64,000 nucleotides of DNA from UBA6055 sp965203755 (GTDB taxonomy: Bacteria > Chloroflexota > Anaerolineae > Aggregatilineales > Phototrophicaceae), in contig OZ241910.1 of assembly GCA_965203755.1 (NCBI GenBank), forward strand, positions 2,852,001 through 2,916,000, in the 5' to 3' direction. Positions 36,447 to 43,865 of the stretch are shown in pieces. The position numbers and the translations under genes were made by a program. Below the pieces are notes generated by a model. It was given only the letters and a program-made list of their open reading frames with translations. It was not told the origin of the DNA and made no database searches. Within the stretch, counting starts at the first letter, position 1; each line of letters starts with the position of its first letter.

Positions 36447-37169
36447 ATGATTATTTATCCAGCCATTGACCTGCGGGATGGCAAGGTAGTTCGCCTGCGA
36501 GCCGGCGACCCGAAACATCAGCTAACTTTCAGCGCCGACCCGCTGTCGACGGCGAAGCAATGGATGGACCAGGGGGCAGCGTGGATTCACATGGTCAATC
36601 TTGATGGCGCGTTTGATACTGCCAATCAAAACGGCAAAATACTGGAAGCGATTGCCAAACTCGATGTCAAGGTGCAGTTTGGCGGCGGTCTGCGTGATTT
36701 GGCAGCCTTGCAAAACGCCAGCGATTCAGGCGCGAGTCGATTGGTCCTGGGCACATTGGCGGTCAAGAATCCAGATGTCATTGCCGAAGCCGTTGAACGT
36801 TTTGGCAGTGAAGCGGTTTGCATCGCGCTTGATGCTAAAAATGGAAAAGTCGCCACGCATGGATGGCAGCAGTTGTCCGAACACTCACCTCTGGAATGGG
36901 GTCAATTCATTCGCAAGCAAGGCGTCGAACATGCTCTCTATACCGATGTCGCGCGTGACGGCAGCATGACCGGCGTCAATATAGACGATACCATCGCGCT
37001 GGGTCGCCATACCGGCCTGAAGGTTATCGCATCCGGCGGTGTCAGCCGACTGTCAGAAATTGAGCGGCTTGCCAAGAGCGGGGTCGTTGCCGGCGCGGTC
37101 ATCGGCATGGCTTTGTACCAAAACAAAATCTCGCTGCGGGCGGCGCTGATGGCCGCCAAGGAGGCATAA
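36447..37169 (+). CDS. hisA: Phosphoribosylformimino-5-aminoimidazole carboxamide ribotide isomerase
   Basis: A 240-residue TIM-barrel isomerase of the histidine pathway. It opens with IIYPAIDLRDGKVVRLRAGD. The catalytic Asp residues are in the first strand and in YTDVARDGSMTGVN near residue 170. Phosphate-binding segments are FGGGLRDL and ASGGVSRLSEI. The start follows AGGAG. It is separated by 10 bases from hisH and by 2 from hisF, in one transcript. Confidence 0.96.
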   Translation: MIIYPAIDLRDGKVVRLRAGDPKHQLTFSADPLSTAKQWMDQGAAWIHMVNLDGAFDTANQNGKILEAIAKLDVKVQFGGGLRDLAALQNASDSGASRLVLGTLAVKNPDVIAEAVERFGSEAVCIALDAKNGKVATHGWQQLSEHSPLEWGQFIRKQGVEHALYTDVARDGSMTGVNIDDTIALGRHTGLKVIASGGVSRLSEIERLAKSGVVAGAVIGMALYQNKISLRAALMAAKEA

Positions 37170-37171
37170 TC

Positions 37172-37954
37172 ATGCTGGCGAAGCGAATTATCCCTTGCCT
37201 GGATGTTAAAGACGGGCGAGTGGTCAAGGGAGTCAATTTTGTTGATTTACGCGATGCCGGCGATCCGGTTGAGCAAGCGGCGATATATGACCGCGAAGGC
37301 GCGGATGAACTTGTGTTTCTTGACATCACCGCCTCGCACGAAGCCCGCAAAACGCGGCTGGCGATGGTTGAACAGGTGGCGGACAGTATCTTCATCCCGT
37401 TTTGTGTTGGCGGCGGCATCCAAACCATTGACGATATCCGCGACACCCTGCTCGCCGGCGCCGACAAGGTTTCGATCAACAGCGCGGCGGTAAAAACCCC
37501 AACATTGATTTCAGAGGGCGCCTGGGGATTTGGAAGCCAGTGCATCGTGGTGGCGATTGACCCGCGCCGCATTGACGGAAGGTGGGTCGTGCATATTCAT
37601 GGCGGCCGCATTCCGGTTGATAAAGAAGCTGTTTCTTGGGCAAAAGAAGTCGAAGCCCGCGGCGCCGGTGAGATTTTGCTGACCAGTATGGACAAAGACG
37701 GTACAAAATCGGGCTATGATATTGAGCTAACGCAGGCGGTTGCCGCCGCTGTCTCGATTCCGGTCATTGCTTCGGGGGGCGCCGGCTGCAAGGAACACTT
37801 TCGGCAGGCGCTTGAAGCGGGCGAGGCCGACGCGGCTTTGGCGGCCAGCCTGTTTCATTTTAACGAGCTGCGTATCGGCGATCTCAAACAGTATTTGCAT
37901 GACCATGCCGTGCCGGTACGCTTGACCGGGTGGGAGAATTTCGATGCCTCTTAG
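37172..37954 (+). CDS. hisF: Imidazole glycerol phosphate synthase, cyclase subunit
   Basis: A 260-residue TIM barrel that forms a complex with HisH and makes imidazole glycerol phosphate and AICAR. Catalytic Asp residues are in IIPCLDVKDGRVVKGVNFVD (Asp near residue 11) and LLTSMDKDGTKSGYD (near residue 130-135 of the second half). FCVGGGIQTIDDIRD and ASGGAGCKEH bind phosphate. Its 3' end overlaps hisI by 11 bases, showing tight coupling. Confidence 0.97.
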   Translation: MLAKRIIPCLDVKDGRVVKGVNFVDLRDAGDPVEQAAIYDREGADELVFLDITASHEARKTRLAMVEQVADSIFIPFCVGGGIQTIDDIRDTLLAGADKVSINSAAVKTPTLISEGAWGFGSQCIVVAIDPRRIDGRWVVHIHGGRIPVDKEAVSWAKEVEARGAGEILLTSMDKDGTKSGYDIELTQAVAAAVSIPVIASGGAGCKEHFRQALEAGEADAALAASLFHFNELRIGDLKQYLHDHAVPVRLTGWENFDAS

Positions 37955-38303
37955 TTCAACAGTGATTGATGCCATCAAATGGAATGAGCAGGGCCTAATC
38001 CCGGCAATCGTGCAGGATGCCCATTCGCTTCAGGTTTTGATGATGGCTTTTATGAATGCGGAATCATTGCAGCAAACCATTGAACGGGGCGAAACGGTGT
38101 TCTGGAGCCGCCGCCGCCAGATGCTTTGGCACAAAGGCGAAACATCTGGCAATACGCAGGCGGTGGTTGATATTCGGATGGACTGCGATGCCGACACGCT
38201 CTTGATTATGGTCAAACCAGCGGGCCCTGCCTGCCATACCGAGGCGCCAAGCTGCTTTTTCCGTACATTGGACGATTTTATCAAGAAACCCAAACGGCAT
38301 TAG
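37944..38303 (+). CDS. hisI: Phosphoribosyl-AMP cyclohydrolase
   Basis: A 119-residue zinc- and magnesium-dependent hydrolase that opens the purine ring of PR-AMP. It has the family segments FMNAESLQQTIERGETVFWSR and KGETSGNTQAV, the magnesium-site DCDADTL and the zinc-ligand cysteines in ACHTEAPSCFF. It overlaps hisF and is a separate protein here, with hisE as its own gene 13 bases later, rather than a HisIE fusion. Confidence 0.95.
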   Translation: MPLSSTVIDAIKWNEQGLIPAIVQDAHSLQVLMMAFMNAESLQQTIERGETVFWSRRRQMLWHKGETSGNTQAVVDIRMDCDADTLLIMVKPAGPACHTEAPSCFFRTLDDFIKKPKRH

Positions 38304-38316
38304 ACAGGAGTCGAGG

Positions 38317-38607
38317 ATGGATGATATGTTTGAGCAGCTTGAAGCGCTGATTCAGCGCCGCCGGCAGAATCCGGCTGAAGGCAGCTACACCAGCCATCTG
38401 TTTGCCAAGGGGCGCGGGCGAATTGCACAGAAAGTCGGTGAAGAAGCCGTTGAAGTCCTTGTGGCTGCGTTGGGGCAGGGCCGGCGCGAACAGATCGACG
38501 AATTGGCCGATCTGTTCTATCATACCCTGGTGCTGATGGCCGAGCTTGACCTGTCACTGGATGACATTCGGCAAAAACTGCACGAACGACATCAGCCGCA
38601 GCCTTAG
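38317..38607 (+). CDS. hisE: Phosphoribosyl-ATP pyrophosphohydrolase
   Basis: A 96-residue all-helical MazG-like enzyme that cuts PR-ATP to PR-AMP. The metal-binding run KVGEEAVEVLVAALGQ and the second motif EQIDELADLFYHTLVLM are both clear. The start follows GACAGGAG. It is the last his gene of the cluster; hisG, hisB, hisC and hisD are not in the window. Confidence 0.94.
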   Translation: MDDMFEQLEALIQRRRQNPAEGSYTSHLFAKGRGRIAQKVGEEAVEVLVAALGQGRREQIDELADLFYHTLVLMAELDLSLDDIRQKLHERHQPQP

Positions 38608-38642
38608 CTTTTATGGCTGCCGGATACTGGAATGGAGCGCCA

Positions 38643-39056
38643 ATGCCGCCAGCAGGTTCTTATGTCAGCGAAACCACCTTTTATGTCCGCTATGCCGAAA
38701 CCGACAGAATGGGAGTGGTCCATCATGCCGCCTATCTCGTTTGGTTTGAGGAAGGCCGCAGCGCCTTTATCCGCGAACAAGGCTGGAGCTATGACGCTAT
38801 CGAAAAATCGGGTTATTATCTGGCGGCCGCTGAACTGAATGCCAAGTACATCCAGCCGGCGAATTATGACCAGCAGGTCACTGTCCGGTGCTGGATTGCC
38901 GATTACAAGAGCCGCACGATTACCTTTGCCGGTGAAGTCGTGGAAGCCCGCCACAGGCAAATCCTGTTCCGCGCATCCATCAAGCTGATTTGCCTGAATC
39001 GTCAGGGACAGATTACCCGCATCCCCGCCGACTGGCTGGAATGGCTGGACGCCTGA
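38643..39056 (+). CDS. Acyl-CoA thioesterase, 4-hydroxybenzoyl-CoA thioesterase fold (YbgC/FadM type)
   Basis: A 137-residue hot-dog fold thioesterase. The signature VRYAETDRMGVVHHAAYLVW carries the active-site Asp, and FEEGRSAFIR follows. The preferred ATG at 38643 is 5 bases after GGAG; an ATG at 38613 is in frame and would overlap less well with the signal. It starts soon after hisE and may be read from the his promoter. The next gene is an acyl-CoA ligase, so a role in acyl-CoA turnover is likely. Confidence 0.88.
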   Translation: MPPAGSYVSETTFYVRYAETDRMGVVHHAAYLVWFEEGRSAFIREQGWSYDAIEKSGYYLAAAELNAKYIQPANYDQQVTVRCWIADYKSRTITFAGEVVEARHRQILFRASIKLICLNRQGQITRIPADWLEWLDA

Positions 39057-39113
39057 TCCGGCTCAAGCTGCCCCGATTTCAAATAATAGTTTCGGGCGGT
39101 TGAATGAATATGC

Positions 39114-39119
39114 TATACT
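39114..39119 (+). promoter_or_regulatory. Possible -10 box for the acyl-CoA ligase
   Basis: TATACT lies 48 bases upstream of the acyl-CoA ligase start. TTTCGG, 18 bases before it, is a poor -35 match, so this is a weak promoter call. Confidence 0.3.
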
Positions 39120-39167
39120 CTTGCTGAATCCAATGTATCTTTGACAAGCTGTTTGGAGCGATGCTTT

Positions 39168-40904
39168 ATGATAACTTATGCCGAACGACCCTGGATCCAA
39201 AGTTATGACGAGGGTATGCCGACATCCATTGATGTTCCGGATATTCCCCTGCACCAGTTCATCAAAGATACCACCAAACGAATTCCCCATCATACCGCGC
39301 TGGTGACGCCGGCCGCGCTGCCCTTGCTGGGCCGTATCAGCAAGAAAGTGTCGTATGCCGAACTCGACCGCGCCGCCGATGCGATGGCGGCCGCCTTGGT
39401 GGATTTGGGACTGAAAAAAGGCGACCGCGTCACCATAGTCATGCCCAATTCGGTCGCCTTTGTCATCAGCTTTTACGCGATTCTCAAGGCGGGCGGGGTG
39501 GTCGCCGCCGCCAACCCAACCTACCCGGCGAAGAAAATGGCTGAACAAATTAACGATTGTGATGCCGAATTTATCCTCACAATGACCTTGTTTTACCCCT
39601 TGGTGAAGCGAATTCAACCTCAAACCAAAGTCAAAACGGTGATCGCCGCCAACATCAAGGAATACTTGCCGCCTTTGGCGAAATTGCTTTTTACGCTCGT
39701 TCGGGAAAAGAAAGACGGGCATTATATCGAAAATGTTGAAGCTGGCGATTACTGGTTTCAAGATCTGCTGCACAAGTACGATGGCCAGCAGGCCAATGTT
39801 GAGGTTTCGCCGGACGACCTGGCGATTTTCCAGTATACCGGCGGGACGACTGGTGTCCCCAAAGCGGCAATGTCCCAGCACCGGGCGCTGGTGGCAAACA
39901 TGCTGCAAACCGAAGGCATCTTGAAACTGCTTGATTTGCCCGCCGAAGAAGAGATATTCCTGGGAGCTATCCCCTTCTTTCATGTCTATGGTCTGGTGGT
40001 CGTGGTCAGCACAAGCGTTTATCGCGGCGGCAAAATCGTGCTGGTGCCCAATGCCCGCGATATTGATGATGTCCTGGGCACGATTCATACTTTTCGCACC
40101 ACCTTGTTTCCGGGCGTCCCGGCGCTCTACAACGCCATTAACAATCATCCGGCGGTTCAAAATGGCGAGGTGGATTTAAGCTCGCTCCGCCTCTGTCTTA
40201 GTGGTTCGGCGCCGCTGCCGCTGGCGACCAAGCAGGAGTTTGAAAGGCTGTCCGGCGGCTCGGTGCGCGAGGGCTTCGGCATGAGCGAAGCGCCAACAGC
40301 GACCCATGTCAATCCAATCCATAAAGAAAATCGCCCAAACTCGATTGGCTTGCCCTTGCCCGAAATGGATATGCGGATTGTCAGCCTCGACGATGATGAA
40401 ACCGATGTCCCGGTGGGTGAGATTGGCGAGTTGCTGATGGCTGGACCAAATGTCATGGTCGGCTATCATCGAATGCCGGACGAAACCCAAAATACGCTCC
40501 GTGAAAGAGATGGAAAACGTTGGCTGTATACCGGAGATATTGCCCGTATGGACGAGGATGGCTACTTTTACATCGTTGACCGCAAGAAAGATATGGCGCT
40601 GATTGGCGGATACAATGTCTATCCGAATGCTGTCGAAAAAGCCATCGCTTCACATCCGGCCGTGCTCGAAGTCGGCGTCGCTGCGATTGCACATCCGCAA
40701 AAGGTCGGGCAGGAAGCGCTCAAAGCCTGGATTGCGCTGAAGCCGGGGCAAACGGCAACGGCTGATGAGATAATTGGCTTTCTGGCGGATTCGCTAGCGC
40801 CATACGAGATTCCACGGCGCATCAGTTTCATTGAGGAACTGCCAAAATCGGCTGTGGGCAAGACACTGCGCCACGAATTGGTCAAAATGGAAATGGAATC
40901 CTGA
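39168..40904 (+). CDS. Long-chain acyl-CoA ligase (AMP-binding enzyme)
   Basis: A 578-residue adenylate-forming enzyme. The P-loop-like motif FQYTGGTTGVPKAAMSQH is near residue 220, GFGMSEAPTATHVNP near 375, LYTGDIARMDEDGY near 450 and the C-terminal lysine segment LPKSAVGKTLRHEL near 560. It activates fatty acids to acyl-CoA for oxidation or lipid synthesis, at the membrane. The ATG at 39168 begins MITYAERPW, and the frame is open to 39141. Chain-length preference is not known. It is followed by a tRNA on the other strand. Confidence 0.92.
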   Translation: MITYAERPWIQSYDEGMPTSIDVPDIPLHQFIKDTTKRIPHHTALVTPAALPLLGRISKKVSYAELDRAADAMAAALVDLGLKKGDRVTIVMPNSVAFVISFYAILKAGGVVAAANPTYPAKKMAEQINDCDAEFILTMTLFYPLVKRIQPQTKVKTVIAANIKEYLPPLAKLLFTLVREKKDGHYIENVEAGDYWFQDLLHKYDGQQANVEVSPDDLAIFQYTGGTTGVPKAAMSQHRALVANMLQTEGILKLLDLPAEEEIFLGAIPFFHVYGLVVVVSTSVYRGGKIVLVPNARDIDDVLGTIHTFRTTLFPGVPALYNAINNHPAVQNGEVDLSSLRLCLSGSAPLPLATKQEFERLSGGSVREGFGMSEAPTATHVNPIHKENRPNSIGLPLPEMDMRIVSLDDDETDVPVGEIGELLMAGPNVMVGYHRMPDETQNTLRERDGKRWLYTGDIARMDEDGYFYIVDRKKDMALIGGYNVYPNAVEKAIASHPAVLEVGVAAIAHPQKVGQEALKAWIALKPGQTATADEIIGFLADSLAPYEIPRRISFIEELPKSAVGKTLRHELVKMEMES

Positions 40905-40928
40905 TCAAACCGCGCGCATAACGTTCAT

Positions 40929-41001
40929 CGCCCCTGGCAGGACTCGAACCTGCGACCAACGGTTTAGAAGACCGGTGCTCTGTCCACTGAGCTACAGAGG
41001 C
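40929..41001 (-). tRNA. tRNA-Arg (anticodon TCT)
   Basis: A 73-base cloverleaf on the minus strand. The acceptor stem GCCTCTG/CAGGGGC has one G-T pair, the D-arm is GCTC...GAGC, and the T-arm is GCAGG-TTCGAGT-CCTGC. The anticodon loop CTTCTAA gives TCT, reading AGA codons. The anticodon stem has one C-T mismatch at its outer end. CCA is not encoded. Confidence 0.93.
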
Positions 41002-41073
41002 AATCGGGGGAAATTGTATGAATCGCTTTCCCCAGTGTCAATACCGCAGCGCGCGTTCGCATTCCAGATCCGG

Positions 41074-41102
41074 TTGTTTGCTGCCCGACAGTATTGTATA
41101 AT
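41074..41102 (+). promoter_or_regulatory. Promoter of gyrB
   Basis: TTGTTT (41074-41079) and a perfect TATAAT (41097-41102) are 17 bases apart, about 92 bases upstream of the gyrB start codon. Confidence 0.55.
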
Positions 41103-41194
41103 AACTAAAGAAAGACAACGCATCTTATTCAGCAGAACGGCGCTTCAGCTTGGCTTCAGGCATTCGTTCCGACGCTTGGTCGTGAGGAGAAATC

Positions 41195-42346
41195 ATGGTG
41201 AAAGACAAAGACCTCGTTGCACAGCAGCAAAACGACTACACCGCGAAAAACATCCAAAAACTCGATCCGCGCGAACATATTCGCCGCCGCCCCGGTATGT
41301 ATGTTGGCGGCACCGATGGCCGCGCCTTGCATCATTTAATCTATGAAGTGGTGGACAACTCCATTGACGAGGCGCTGGCGGGACGCTGTGACCGCATCTT
41401 TGTTACCCTGCGCGATGATTGTCGGGCGACCATTCAGGATAATGGCGTCGGCATTCCGGTGGATATGCACGCAAGCGGCAAGCCTGCGCTTGAACTTGTC
41501 ATGACGGAAATTGGCGCCGGCGGCAAATTTGATAACGAAGTCTACAAAGTCAGCGGCGGTTTGCATGGCGTCGGCGTCTCGGCTGTGAATGCTTTGTCGT
41601 CCCAACTGACAGCCACCATTTACCGCGACGGTCACGTTTGGCGGCAGGCCTACAGCGAAGGTTTGGCGACAACATCAGTGGAAAAGGTTCGACCCTTGCG
41701 AGACGGCGAGGAGACCGGAACCATCATCACATTCATGCCAGATTTCACCGTGATGGAAGATAATGAGTTCAGCTTTCATACATTGATGACCCGCTTCCGC
41801 GAAATGGCTTTCGTTACCCGCAAGGTCACAATTACCTTGCGCGATGAGCGGGTCAAACCCATTCCGCAGGAGATGACCTTTTACTTTGACGGCGGCTTGA
41901 GGTCATTTGTCCGTTATCTGAATCGCAATCGGAAGCCCATTCACAGCATTATTCACGCCGAACGCGGCATTGAGTTTGAAGACCGGAATAGCAATCCCTA
42001 TAACATCGGGGTTGAGGTCGCGTTTCAGTATTCTGATGCCGCGACGACGGCGGAATTGGCATTTACGAATACGATCAACACACCCGATGGCGGCACCCAC
42101 GTCACCGGACTGCGCTCGGCTGTGACCGGGGTCATCAATCGCTATGCCCGCAAAGCCGGCCTGCTGAAAGACAAAGATGGCAATTTCTCTGGCAATGACA
42201 CCTTGGAAGGGCTTACGGCGATTGTCAGCGTCAAGCACCCTGACCCGCAGTTTGAAAGCCAAACCAAGGTGAAGTTGCTGAATCCCGAAGTGCAGGGCGC
42301 GGTATCGCAGGTCGTGACCGAAGCCTTTACGAATTTCTGGAGATGA
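41195..42346 (+). CDS. gyrB: DNA gyrase subunit B, N-terminal part (frameshifted)
   Basis: 383 residues covering the ATPase (GHKL) and transducer domains: HHLIYEVVDNSIDEALAG, then GGLHGVGVSAVNALS near residue 120. The start follows GAGGAG. The frame stops at TGA 42344-42346 after VVTEAF. The conserved continuation (LYEFLEMNSREARRI) is present in the -1 frame from about 42325, so a single C appears to be missing near 42323-42328 (GCCTTT for GCCCTTT). With the next frame it makes a normal-length GyrB of about 660 residues. The gene is probably intact in the real genome. Confidence 0.9.
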   Translation: MVKDKDLVAQQQNDYTAKNIQKLDPREHIRRRPGMYVGGTDGRALHHLIYEVVDNSIDEALAGRCDRIFVTLRDDCRATIQDNGVGIPVDMHASGKPALELVMTEIGAGGKFDNEVYKVSGGLHGVGVSAVNALSSQLTATIYRDGHVWRQAYSEGLATTSVEKVRPLRDGEETGTIITFMPDFTVMEDNEFSFHTLMTRFREMAFVTRKVTITLRDERVKPIPQEMTFYFDGGLRSFVRYLNRNRKPIHSIIHAERGIEFEDRNSNPYNIGVEVAFQYSDAATTAELAFTNTINTPDGGTHVTGLRSAVTGVINRYARKAGLLKDKDGNFSGNDTLEGLTAIVSVKHPDPQFESQTKVKLLNPEVQGAVSQVVTEAFTNFWR

Positions 42347-43179
42347 ATTCGCGCGAAGCGCGGCGGATTATTGACAAGTGCATGACCAGCAAACGCGCCC
42401 GCGAAGCCGCTAAAAAAGCGCGTGACTTGGTTCGCAGCGGCCCCAGCCTGCTCGAAAGCAGCACTTTGCCCGGCAAACTGGCGGACTGTTCCCAGCGAGG
42501 TGAAAGCGCCGAGATTTATATTGTCGAGGGCGATTCGGCCGGGGGCAGCGCCAAACAGGGACGCGACCGACACTTTCAAGCCATTCTGCCCTTACGCGGC
42601 AAAATCCTCAACACCGAACGGGCGCGGATTGACAAAATTCTTGATAACAACGAGATCAAATCCTTGATTTCGGCATTGGGCACCGGCATTCATGACGAAA
42701 TGGCGATTGGCAAACTGCGTTATGGGCGGGTGATTATTATGACCGATGCTGATGTCGACGGCAGCCATATTCGCACCCTGCTTTTGACCTTCTTTTTCCG
42801 CCACATGCCCCAGATTGTGCAGGATGGCCATCTCTATATTGCCCAGCCGCCGATTTATCTGCTGAAAAATGGCAAAAATCTTCAATATGTCTATCCTTCG
42901 GCCGGCTTGACCGATTCGCAGCTGCTTGACCGCTCGCTCAAACGATTCAAGAATCCCGACAAAGTGACCATCCAGCGCTACAAGGGGCTTGGGGAGATGA
43001 ATCCGGACCAGCTTTGGGAAACCACCATGGATCCAGAGAGGCGCACCCTGCTGCAAGTCACTATCGAGGATGCCGCCGATGCTGACAAGGTTTTCGATAT
43101 GCTAATGGGCGCCAGTGTGCCGCCGCGCCGCCGATTCATTCAGACTCATGCCAAGCAAGTACGCAACCTTGACATCTAA
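42343..43179 (+). CDS. gyrB: DNA gyrase subunit B, C-terminal part (frameshifted)
   Basis: The Toprim and C-terminal region: YIVEGDSAGGSAKQGRDRHF (catalytic Glu), then IIMTDADVDGSHIRTLLL (metal Asp residues) and QRYKGLGEMNPDQLW near the end. It overlaps the stop of the first fragment as ATGA. Read through, the fused protein introduces negative supercoils together with GyrA, which is not in the window. An alternative is a truly split gyrB with translational coupling, but homology across the junction in the other frame favours a one-base deletion. Confidence 0.9.
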   Translation: MNSREARRIIDKCMTSKRAREAAKKARDLVRSGPSLLESSTLPGKLADCSQRGESAEIYIVEGDSAGGSAKQGRDRHFQAILPLRGKILNTERARIDKILDNNEIKSLISALGTGIHDEMAIGKLRYGRVIIMTDADVDGSHIRTLLLTFFFRHMPQIVQDGHLYIAQPPIYLLKNGKNLQYVYPSAGLTDSQLLDRSLKRFKNPDKVTIQRYKGLGEMNPDQLWETTMDPERRTLLQVTIEDAADADKVFDMLMGASVPPRRRFIQTHAKQVRNLDI

Positions 43180-43196
43180 CTGAAAATGATCCGATG

Positions 43197-43586
43197 CTAC
43201 AGGCCGGACGTCTTGGCGTCCTGTTCGGTCCAGCCTTGCGCCGCGCGCGCCGCCTGCTCTTTTAAGGCTCGCTCCAGCGGCGCTCTTTCGACAATCGCAA
43301 ACAGAATTGCCGAAAGCAGGCTCAACAGCGCGAAAAAGACCACAATCAGGACAATCGGGTTAAAGGTGATTCCAGCGATGTTCACCATTTCGGGATGCAG
43401 GACGAGAACGCTCATGCAGACTGTTGGAAAAATGGCAGCAAAAAACAAACCGGACAAGTAATTGAAGAAAACAGAGAAAGCCCCGCCATAGACCGGTTCG
43501 CGTTGGATGGAATGCCGATTGACGCGCCAGCCCAAGTACAGCCCAAGGACAATCAGGGCCGTCAGTCCAATAGTTTTGCTGTCCAT
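43197..43586 (-). CDS. Small membrane protein of the carbamoyltransferase cluster
   Basis: A 129-residue protein with three or four hydrophobic segments (IGLTALIVLGLYLGW, GLFFAAIFPTVCMSVLVL, IVLIVVFFALLSLLSAILF) and a basic-acidic C-terminal tail. I do not recognise a family. It is the last gene of a five-gene minus-strand cluster with a carbamoyltransferase and an SGNH hydrolase and is convergent with gyrB, 17 bases away. A ribosome site GAGG is present. It is probably a membrane partner of the cluster. Confidence 0.65.
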   Translation of the reverse strand: MDSKTIGLTALIVLGLYLGWRVNRHSIQREPVYGGAFSVFFNYLSGLFFAAIFPTVCMSVLVLHPEMVNIAGITFNPIVLIVVFFALLSLLSAILFAIVERAPLERALKEQAARAAQGWTEQDAKTSGL

Positions 43587-43633
43587 CGATTTGCCTCGGT
43601 GGGATCAGTCCCGCATCGCTTTCTGATTATGGC

Positions 43634-43849
43634 TTAGAACAGTGTATAAATGAAGGGGGCGGCCGGACCCGAACTGCCAGCGATAATCACGAGAGCAAAG
43701 ACCAGCAGGGTAATCACCAGCGGCAGCATCCAGTAGAGCTTTCGCTTCCACAGGAAAGTCAGCAATTCTCTCAAGACCCCCAAACGCATGAAAAAGTCTT
43801 GCCTCGCTGTGGGAGCGCCGTTGTTGTTTGATTTCGCGTTGTCTGCCAT
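43634..43849 (-). CDS. DUF5989 small membrane protein
   Basis: A 71-residue protein matching DUF5989: a helix (GVLRELLTFLWKRKLYWMLPL) leading into one membrane segment and the typical end APFIYTLF. These small proteins are almost always beside NodU/CmcH-type carbamoyltransferases, as here (16 bases downstream). The saxitoxin cluster has comparable small unknown genes (sxtJ, sxtK) next to its carbamoyltransferase. Function is unknown; anchoring the enzyme to the membrane is a reasonable guess. Confidence 0.8.
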   Translation of the reverse strand: MADNAKSNNNGAPTARQDFFMRLGVLRELLTFLWKRKLYWMLPLVITLLVFALVIIAGSSGPAAPFIYTLF

Positions 43850-43865
43850 GTTGCCTCACTCGACT

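Noticed and set aside
42320..42346. Programmed -1 frameshifting in gyrB
   Set aside because: The local sequence GCCTTTACG is not a canonical X-XXY-YYZ slippery site, and gyrB is not known to use frameshifting; a one-base loss explains it better.
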